Origin: Sphingobacteriales bacterium
GTDB lineage: Bacteria > Bacteroidota > Bacteroidia > Sphingobacteriales > Sphingobacteriaceae
Reading direction: 5' to 3'
Assembly (NCBI GenBank): GCA_020058405.1
Contig: JAGVEE010000163.1
Location: 1 to 10,115 of the forward strand
DNA: 10,115 bases
Shown here: positions 5,388-10,115 of the stretch, in pieces
Layout: each line of letters begins with the position of its first letter
How positions within the stretch are numbered: the first letter of the stretch is position 1
Made by a program: the position numbers and the translations under genes
The notes under the pieces: model-generated
Databases searched by the model: none
Told to the model about the DNA's origin: nothing
What the model saw: only the letters and a program-made list of their open reading frames with translations

Positions 5388-7223
5388 ATGTGTGGAATCG
5401 TAGGATACATTGGCTTCCGTGAAGCTTACCCAATAATAATCAAAGGATTACAAAGATTAGAATACAGAGGCTATGACAGTGCAGGTGTTGCATTGTTAAA
5501 TGGCGAAATGAGAATTTATAAAAAACAAGGTAAAGTTAGCGACTTAGAGGCATTTGTTGCCGACCAACCAACTTCTGCAACTGTAGGTATGGGGCATACA
5601 CGTTGGGCAACGCACGGTGCTCCAAGTGATAGGAATTCTCACCCTCACACTTCTAATAACGGGAAGTTGAGCATTATCCACAACGGAATTATAGAAAACT
5701 ACTCTTCTATTAAAGAAGAAATGATAAAACGCGGTCACGTGTTTAACAGCGATACAGACACTGAGGTGTTGATTCATTTAATTGAAGACATTCAAGAAAA
5801 AACTAATCAAACCTTAGATGAGTCGGTGCGTATTGCATTAAAAGAGGTTGTAGGTGCTTACGCAATTGTGGTAATTTCTAAAGATCATCCAGATGAAATT
5901 ATTGCTGCACGTAAAGGCAGTCCAATGGTTATTGGTGTTGGCGAAGGCGAATACTTTATCGCATCAGATGCATCTCCAATTATTGAATACACAAAAAATG
6001 TAATTTTCTTGAACGATAGTGAAATGGCCATTGTTAAACGTGATAGTTTAGTAATTAAAACCATCGACAACGTAGTGCAAGACCCTTACATTCACGAATT
6101 AGAGCTTCAATTAGAAATGATTGAAAAAGGTGGCTACGAACATTTCATGTTAAAAGAAATTTACGAGCAACCTCGTTCTATTTATGATAGTATGCGTGGT
6201 AGGATAAACTCTAAAGATGGATTTATTGGCTTAAGTGGCTTGAATGAATACGAAGAGAAATTTAAAAATGCAGAGCGTATATTAATTGTTGCCTGTGGTA
6301 CATCATGGCATGCAGGCTTAGTAGCCGAATATTTAATTGAAGATTATGCAAGGATTCCTGTTGAAGTAGAATATGCTTCTGAATTCCGTTACCGTAATCC
6401 TATTATCACAGAAAAAGATATTGTAATTGCTATTTCACAATCTGGTGAAACTGCTGATTCGCTTGCTGCAATTGAGTTAGCAAAATCTAAAGGCGCAACC
6501 ATTTTTGGTATTTGCAACGTAGTGGGTTCTTCTATTCCACGTGCTTCAAACGCAGGTGCATATACTCATGCCGGACCAGAAATTGGAGTGGCATCAACAA
6601 AAGCATTTACTGCACAAGTAACCATATTAACATTATTAGCTTGGTCTATCGGGCAGAAAAAAGGCGCGATTAAAAAAACCAGGTTAATGGAATTATTGAG
6701 CGCATTGGAAGCAATTCCTGCTAAAGTTGAAAAAGCATTACAAAGCAACGATGAAATTAAAGCAATTGCAGAGCGTTTTAAAGATGCTCACAACTTCTTA
6801 TACTTAGGCAGAGGTTATAACTTCCCTGTAGCGTTAGAAGGCGCTTTAAAACTAAAAGAGATATCATACATACATGCAGAAGGATACCCAGCAGCAGAAA
6901 TGAAGCACGGACCAATTGCATTAATTGATGAAAACATGCCAGTAGTTGTAGTGGCTACTAAAGGTACCATTCTCGAAAAAATAATTAGCAACATACAAGA
7001 AGTAAAAGCCCGTAAAGGTGTAATTATTGCAATAGTTACAGAAGGTGATGTAGAAGTGAGAAAAATGGCTGATTACGTGATTGAAATTCCTGAGACTGAA
7101 GAGTGTTTAGTACCATTATTGGCAACTATCCCACTTCAATTATTATCATACCACATTGCTATTATGAGAGGTTGTAACGTAGACCAGCCAAGGAATTTAG
7201 CGAAATCGGTTACGGTTGAATAG
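5388..7223 (+). CDS. glmS: Glutamine-fructose-6-phosphate aminotransferase (isomerizing)
   Basis: GlmS converts fructose 6-phosphate and glutamine to glucosamine 6-phosphate, the first committed step to UDP-GlcNAc for peptidoglycan and LPS; it works in the cytosol. The 611 residues match the usual length (E. coli 609). The N-terminal class II glutaminase domain (2 to about 220) starts with the nucleophile Cys2 (MCGIVGYIG), then RGYDSAG (27-33), GHTRWATHG (69-77) and HNGIIENY (98-105). The first sugar-isomerase (SIS) domain has CGTS (303-306), AISQSGETADS and ASTKAFTAQ. The second has LGRGYNFPVALEGALKLKE (from 473) and AEGYPAAEMKHGP. The C-terminus NLAKSVTVE carries the conserved sugar-binding lysine (Lys606). 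All key residues are intact. No glmS-ribozyme-like leader is possible in the 46-base upstream gap, which also lacks a full promoter match, so it may be read from the upstream promoter. Confidence 0.98.
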   Translation: MCGIVGYIGFREAYPIIIKGLQRLEYRGYDSAGVALLNGEMRIYKKQGKVSDLEAFVADQPTSATVGMGHTRWATHGAPSDRNSHPHTSNNGKLSIIHNGIIENYSSIKEEMIKRGHVFNSDTDTEVLIHLIEDIQEKTNQTLDESVRIALKEVVGAYAIVVISKDHPDEIIAARKGSPMVIGVGEGEYFIASDASPIIEYTKNVIFLNDSEMAIVKRDSLVIKTIDNVVQDPYIHELELQLEMIEKGGYEHFMLKEIYEQPRSIYDSMRGRINSKDGFIGLSGLNEYEEKFKNAERILIVACGTSWHAGLVAEYLIEDYARIPVEVEYASEFRYRNPIITEKDIVIAISQSGETADSLAAIELAKSKGATIFGICNVVGSSIPRASNAGAYTHAGPEIGVASTKAFTAQVTILTLLAWSIGQKKGAIKKTRLMELLSALEAIPAKVEKALQSNDEIKAIAERFKDAHNFLYLGRGYNFPVALEGALKLKEISYIHAEGYPAAEMKHGPIALIDENMPVVVVATKGTILEKIISNIQEVKARKGVIIAIVTEGDVEVRKMADYVIEIPETEECLVPLLATIPLQLLSYHIAIMRGCNVDQPRNLAKSVTVE

Positions 7224-7228
7224 ATATA

Positions 7229-7306
7229 AATTACGAATTACAAATTACGAATTACAAATTGGGTGATTACCCTTAATTCGTAATTAGTAATTCGTAATTC
7301 GAAATT
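7229..7306. repeat. Long imperfect inverted repeat of tandem AATTACGAATTAC-like units between convergent glmS and sodA
   Basis: Two exact 14-base tandem copies (ATTACGAATTACAA at 7230-7243 and 7244-7257) form the left arm. After a GGGT/ACCC stem with a GATT loop (7261-7272) and a two-base bulge, the right arm (7275-7306) pairs with 7260-7229 at 28 of 32 positions. The structure fills nearly the whole 90-base gap between the two stop codons. It would form a long hairpin in both transcripts, so a two-way terminator or RNA 3'-end block is plausible. The 14-base periodicity also suggests a dispersed intergenic repeat family. Confidence 0.75.
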
Positions 7307-7313
7307 AATATTA

Positions 7314-7919
7314 TTACGCTTTATTAAATCTTTCCGCTACAGCATCCCAATTAATTACATTGAAAAACGCTCCCATATAATCGGGTCTACGATTTTGATA
7401 TTTCAAGTAGTAAGCGTGCTCCCAAACATCCATTCCTAAAATAGGTGTGCCTTTTACTTCGGCTACATCCATTAATGGGTTGTCTTGGTTTGGTGTAGAG
7501 CTAACCACTAACTTTTTATCAGCACCTACAGATAACCATGCCCAACCAGAACCAAAGCGAGTAGCTCCAGCTTGTGTAAATTTGGTTTTAAATTCTTCGA
7601 AACTTCCGAATGCTGCATTAATAGCTTCTGCTAATGCTCCTTTAGGTGCACCGCCGCCATTAGGGCTCATAATCGACCAGAATAAAGAGTGGTTATAATG
7701 TCCACCACCATTGTTGCGAACAGGCATAGGGTGTTTTGATATTTCTTTGCAAATATCTTCAATACTCATTGTTTCTAATGGTGTGCCAGCAATTGCTGCA
7801 TTTAAATTAGTTACATAAGCAGCATGGTGTTTACCATGATGAATTTCCATTGTAGTTTTGTCGATGTGTGGCTCCAATGCATCAACTGCATAAGGTAGCG
7901 CCGGTAGTGTAAATGCCAT
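7314..7919 (-). CDS. sodA: Superoxide dismutase, Mn-type of the Fe/Mn family
   Basis: This 201-residue enzyme dismutates superoxide to oxygen and hydrogen peroxide. The metal ligands are all present: His27 (in EIHHGKHHAAYV), His77 (NHSLFW), Asp164 and His168 (MDVWEHAYY), with the gateway tyrosine Tyr35. The second-shell glutamine is supplied from the C-terminal half (Gln145 in STPNQDNPLM), with glycine at position 73 in NNGGGHYNHS. This arrangement is typical of Mn enzymes, whereas Fe enzymes carry the glutamine near the NH motif. Some Bacteroidota enzymes accept either metal, so metal use should be stated cautiously. There is no signal peptide, so it is cytosolic. It starts at ATG 7919, 58 bases after tadA on the same strand, and has its own -7 match. 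It converges with glmS. Confidence 0.96.
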   Translation of the reverse strand: MAFTLPALPYAVDALEPHIDKTTMEIHHGKHHAAYVTNLNAAIAGTPLETMSIEDICKEISKHPMPVRNNGGGHYNHSLFWSIMSPNGGGAPKGALAEAINAAFGSFEEFKTKFTQAGATRFGSGWAWLSVGADKKLVVSSTPNQDNPLMDVAEVKGTPILGMDVWEHAYYLKYQNRRPDYMGAFFNVINWDAVAERFNKA

Positions 7920-7955
7920 AGTTTTATTTTGTTTGTTTATTTACTATTTATAAGA

Positions 7956-7963
7956 CAAATATA
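7956..7963 (-). promoter_or_regulatory. Candidate -7 element (TATATTTG) for sodA
   Basis: The minus-strand TATATTTG exactly fits TAnnTTTG and lies 36 bases before the sodA ATG, implying a leader of about 30 bases. No TTG appears at the expected -33 distance; that stretch is the very end of tadA. Probably a separate sodA promoter, but only half the consensus is met. Confidence 0.45.
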
Positions 7964-7977
7964 TCAATTAAAGGTTT

Positions 7978-8433
7978 CTATTTATCCTCTCTTTTTAATT
8001 GAAAAAATTCATGCATTAAGTTTTTGCATTCCTCTTCTAAAACACCTTTAATAACTGTTGTTTTAGGATGTAACACACTTTCAGATAAGTTAGAATACCC
8101 ACGTTTATTGTCGCTAGTGCCAATTACAATTTTTTGAACCTGACTCCAATAAGCTGCCCCTGCGCACATTACACATGGCTCCACAGTTACATATAGTGTT
8201 GCTTCTTGCATATACTTAGCTCCGAGATTATTTGCCGCAGAAGTAAAGGCTTGCATTTCTGCATGTGCAGTTACATCATTTAATCGTTCTGTTAAATTAT
8301 GTGCTCGTGCGATAATTTTATTTTTCATAACGATTACCGCTCCAATCGGAACTTCGTCTGCTTCAAAAGCATAACGCGCTTCTTTCAAGGCTTCGTTCAT
8401 AAAGTACTCATCGGAATAAATTGTATAGCTCAT
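7978..8433 (-). CDS. tadA: tRNA-specific adenosine deaminase (A34 to inosine)
   Basis: This 151-residue zinc deaminase of the CDA fold has DEVPIGAVIV (26-35), HAEMQAF (57-63) and PCVMCAGA (86-93). The zinc ligands His57, Cys87 and Cys90 and the proton-shuttling Glu59 fall at the same numbers as in E. coli TadA. TadA converts the wobble adenosine of tRNA-Arg(ACG) to inosine. Related guanine and cytosine deaminases share the motifs, but the VPIGAV segment, the HAEMQA pattern and the length favour TadA. The start is ATG 8433; Met12 would cut into the first helix. It is divergent from rlmI with only 34 bases between starts, and I found no convincing promoter for it there. Confidence 0.93.
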   Translation of the reverse strand: MSYTIYSDEYFMNEALKEARYAFEADEVPIGAVIVMKNKIIARAHNLTERLNDVTAHAEMQAFTSAANNLGAKYMQEATLYVTVEPCVMCAGAAYWSQVQKIVIGTSDNKRGYSNLSESVLHPKTTVIKGVLEEECKNLMHEFFQLKREDK

Positions 8434-8452
8434 ATTAATTGATGTAACTTTG
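8421..8452 (+). promoter_or_regulatory. Bacteroidota-type promoter of rlmI overlapping the tadA start
   Basis: TTG at 8421-8423 is followed by 21 bases and TAACTTTG at 8445-8452, a complete match to the phylum pattern. The -33 part lies inside the first codons of the divergent tadA gene. The expected start point near 8458-8460 leaves a leader of only about 8-10 bases before the ATG at 8468. Confidence 0.6.
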
Positions 8453-8467
8453 GTAAAAATATAAATA

Positions 8468-9655
8468 ATGCAGAAAGTATTTCTCTTAAAAGGAAAAGAA
8501 AAGCCAGTATTACACCATCATAATTGGGTGTACTCCGGTGCAATAGCGAAACAAGACAAAGGCATAGGCAAAGGCGATATGGTAATGGTTTGTAGTAACG
8601 AAGGTAAGTTTTTGGCCTATGGTTATTACAATGAAGATTCTAAAATTAGAGTTCGTTTATTGGAGTGGGATGAAAATGTAGAAATTAATGAAGCATGGTG
8701 GGAAGAGAAAATTCGCAATGCTTACACTTTAAGAAAAGAACGCGTGGAAAATGAAGATACCAATGCGTATCGTGTAATTTTTTCTGAAGGTGATGCTTTA
8801 CCTGGTTTAATTGTAGATAAATATGATGAGTATTTATCTGTTCAATTTTTAACAGCAGGGCTAGAAGTAAGAAAAGAAATGATTGTTTCTATTTTACAAA
8901 AAGTGATTCCAGTAAAAGGAATATATGAACGAAGCGATTCTAATGCGAGAACCTTGGAAGGCCTAGGAATGTCGGTGGGTGTGCTTTATGGCGAGAAACC
9001 ACCCTCAAACTTATTGGTAAAAGAAAATGGCTTATTAGTAAATACTCCAATTGTAGAAGGTCAAAAGTCTGGATATTTTTTGGACCAGAGAGAAAACAGA
9101 AAAAAAGTGGCCGCCTACACAAAAGGGATGAAAGTATTAGATTGCTTTTCTTACACCGGAGGTTTTAGTTTAAACGCCAGAAAAGCAGGTGCCACAGAAG
9201 TATGGAGTGTAGATTCCTCGGCTTCGGCAACCGAAGCACTTTCATCAAACTATAAAAACAACCAATTAGACTGTAATGAAGAACATGTAATTACAAGTGA
9301 TGTGTTTCAGTTTTTGAGAGCTGCACAACAAAAGAATCAACATTGGGATGTCATAATTTTGGATCCACCAAAATTGGCTCCTAACCGACAAAATTTGCCA
9401 AAAGCAGAGCGAGCATACAAAGATTTGAACTTACAAGCCATGTTATTAATGAATTCTGGCGATATTTTGGCTACTTTTTCATGTTCAGGGAGCTTAAGTT
9501 TAGAGCATTTTAAGCAGATATTAGCTTGGGCAGCAACGGATGCAGGCAAAGAATTGCAATTTTTGGAGGATTTGGGACACCCTATAGACCATCCGGTAAG
9601 GGCTGCTTTTCCGGAATCGTATTATTTAAAAGGAGTTATAGCACGTATAATTTAA
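8468..9655 (+). CDS. rlmI: 23S rRNA (cytosine-5)-methyltransferase, RlmI family
   Basis: The 395 residues equal the length of E. coli RlmI (YccW, 396), which methylates C1962 of 23S rRNA with S-adenosylmethionine. Order of parts: an N-terminal PUA-like RNA-binding domain (about 1-75, HHHNWVYSGAI), a linking domain with EGDALPGLIVDKY (about 107-119), then the Rossmann methyltransferase. The latter shows EGQKSGYFLDQRENR (about 198-212), SAM-binding motif I VLDCFSYTGGFS (about 224-235), VDSSASATEA (acidic residue for the SAM ribose), motif IV ILDPPKLA and motif VI FSCSGSLS with the presumed catalytic cysteine. The family is clear; target-site identity with E. coli is inferred. It has its own promoter and no clear terminator before the rimP promoter. 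A 7-bp stem in its codons (9221-9237) has no T-tract. Confidence 0.93.
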   Translation: MQKVFLLKGKEKPVLHHHNWVYSGAIAKQDKGIGKGDMVMVCSNEGKFLAYGYYNEDSKIRVRLLEWDENVEINEAWWEEKIRNAYTLRKERVENEDTNAYRVIFSEGDALPGLIVDKYDEYLSVQFLTAGLEVRKEMIVSILQKVIPVKGIYERSDSNARTLEGLGMSVGVLYGEKPPSNLLVKENGLLVNTPIVEGQKSGYFLDQRENRKKVAAYTKGMKVLDCFSYTGGFSLNARKAGATEVWSVDSSASATEALSSNYKNNQLDCNEEHVITSDVFQFLRAAQQKNQHWDVIILDPPKLAPNRQNLPKAERAYKDLNLQAMLLMNSGDILATFSCSGSLSLEHFKQILAWAATDAGKELQFLEDLGHPIDHPVRAAFPESYYLKGVIARII

Positions 9656-9673
9656 GTAATTACACTAAGGCAC

Positions 9674-9703
9674 TTGACAAAAGGTAGATTTTTTGTATAT
9701 TTG
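9674..9703 (+). promoter_or_regulatory. Bacteroidota-type promoter of rimP
   Basis: TTG at 9674-9676, 19 bases, then TATATTTG at 9696-9703 give a full consensus match in the 112-base gap between rlmI and rimP. Transcription should begin near 9708-9711, leaving about 58 bases of leader that contain a strong hairpin. Confidence 0.75.
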
Positions 9704-9727
9704 CGCTGGAAAATACTGAAAACGAAC

Positions 9728-9747
9728 GAGGGGACACATGTCCCCTC
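9728..9747 (+). promoter_or_regulatory. GC-rich leader hairpin upstream of rimP (possible attenuator)
   Basis: GAGGGGAC (9728-9735) and GTCCCCTC (9740-9747) pair perfectly around ACAT; the outer A-T of the loop can make a ninth pair. A T-rich stretch ATTTATTTT (9748-9756) follows directly, giving the shape of an intrinsic terminator. Because it sits downstream of the rimP promoter and 20 bases before the rimP ATG, it could attenuate this operon, end rlmI read-through transcripts, or both. Confidence 0.6.
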
Positions 9748-9767
9748 ATTTATTTTAAATACATCTC

Positions 9768-10115
9768 ATGAGCGCTGTAGAGGCAAAAATTAAGTCGTTT
9801 ATCGACGAAGCATTAGAAGGAAGCAATTTATTTGTGGTAGATTTTAAATTATTGCCAAAAAGCAGGATTGTGTTGTTATTAGACGGAGATAACGGTGTTG
9901 GGATTGATGAATGCGCGAAAATTAGCAGACACATCTCTAACAGAATGGATGAAGAGAATTTAATTGAAGGGGCGAGCACTTTAGAGGTTTCGTCGCCAGG
10001 GGTTGATCATCCATTAAAATTTCAACGTCAGTATCCGCAACATATTGGCAGAACTTTAGGTATAAGATTGAATGATGGGAAGGAATTTGAAGGGAAGTTA
10101 TTAAGTGTGGAGGGC
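9768..10115 (+). CDS. rimP: Ribosome maturation factor RimP, N-terminal 116 residues (cut by window edge)
   Basis: RimP binds the 30S subunit and aids its late assembly. From ATG 9768 the frame runs open to the window end, 116 of the usual roughly 150-155 residues. It shows the N-terminal alpha/beta domain (FIDEALEGSNLFVVDFKL at 11-28, LLLDGDNGVGIDECAKISR), the family signature LEVSSPGVDHPLK (about 72-84) and the beginning of the C-terminal SH3-like domain (GRTLGIRLNDGKEFEGKL). No Shine-Dalgarno sequence is present; the bases before the start are AT-rich. In most bacteria nusA and infB follow rimP, and that is expected beyond the edge, but it is not seen here. Confidence 0.94.
   Translation, partial: MSAVEAKIKSFIDEALEGSNLFVVDFKLLPKSRIVLLLDGDNGVGIDECAKISRHISNRMDEENLIEGASTLEVSSPGVDHPLKFQRQYPQHIGRTLGIRLNDGKEFEGKLLSVEG

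Noticed and set aside
7447..7698. 83-codon plus-strand frame opposite sodA
   Set aside because: It lies wholly within sodA, whose metal ligands and length are intact; nothing supports expression.
8456..8463. Minus-strand TATATTTT as a tadA -7 element
   Set aside because: It lacks the conserved final G and any upstream TTG at 17-23 bases.
9221..9237. Perfect 7-bp stem with 3-base loop (GCTTCGG/CCGAAGC) in rlmI
   Set aside because: It is inside the methyltransferase coding region with no T-tract; probably incidental to Ala/Ser/Glu codons.

Overview
The window reads as an AT-rich chromosomal segment of a Bacteroidota bacterium. Three things support this. Several genes are preceded by the phylum's sigma-factor signature (TTG, about 19-21 bases, TAnnTTTG). 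Shine-Dalgarno sequences are almost absent. The gene set includes a DUF4270-type lipoprotein beside a one-domain glycogen-synthase-like protein and glmS, an arrangement I associate with this phylum. I cannot name the genus. No mobile element, phage gene, CRISPR array, tRNA or rRNA is visible, and no gap between genes exceeds 156 bases.

Left block (1-3039, minus strand): a probable five-gene operon read right to left. It runs panC, panD, a polytopic membrane protein of the lysylphosphatidylglycerol-synthase transmembrane (UPF0104) family, rfaE2, and the N-terminal part of an acyl-CoA dehydrogenase cut by the window edge. Spacings are 39, 6, -17 and 7 bases. It combines coenzyme A precursor synthesis (panC, panD) with an LPS inner-core heptose activation step (rfaE2), a likely envelope lipid or polyprenyl membrane protein, and a CoA-dependent oxidation enzyme.

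Middle block (3131-7223, plus strand): diverges from panC behind a strong promoter match and a UUCG-capped leader hairpin. It encodes a GT5-like domain that has lost the usual nucleotide-sugar motif and the catalytic half, then a DUF4270-type lipoprotein 13 bases on, then glmS, the entry enzyme for amino-sugar and therefore peptidoglycan/LPS synthesis. A 32-position imperfect inverted repeat built from 14-base tandem units fills the gap after glmS and faces the convergent sodA.

Right block (7314-10115): sodA (Mn-type superoxide dismutase) and tadA (tRNA adenosine deaminase) lie on the minus strand. rlmI (23S rRNA m5C methyltransferase) diverges from tadA. rimP (30S maturation factor) has its own promoter and a strong leader hairpin and runs off the right edge. 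tadA, rlmI and rimP all serve the translation apparatus.

Most of the window is ordinary housekeeping sequence, and I do not see a complete new system. The parts that merit a second look are the degenerate GT5 protein with its lipoprotein partner, a 12-bp perfect inverted repeat with a T-tract inside that lipoprotein's signal-peptide codons, the two leader hairpins, and a possible leaderless internal promoter for panD.
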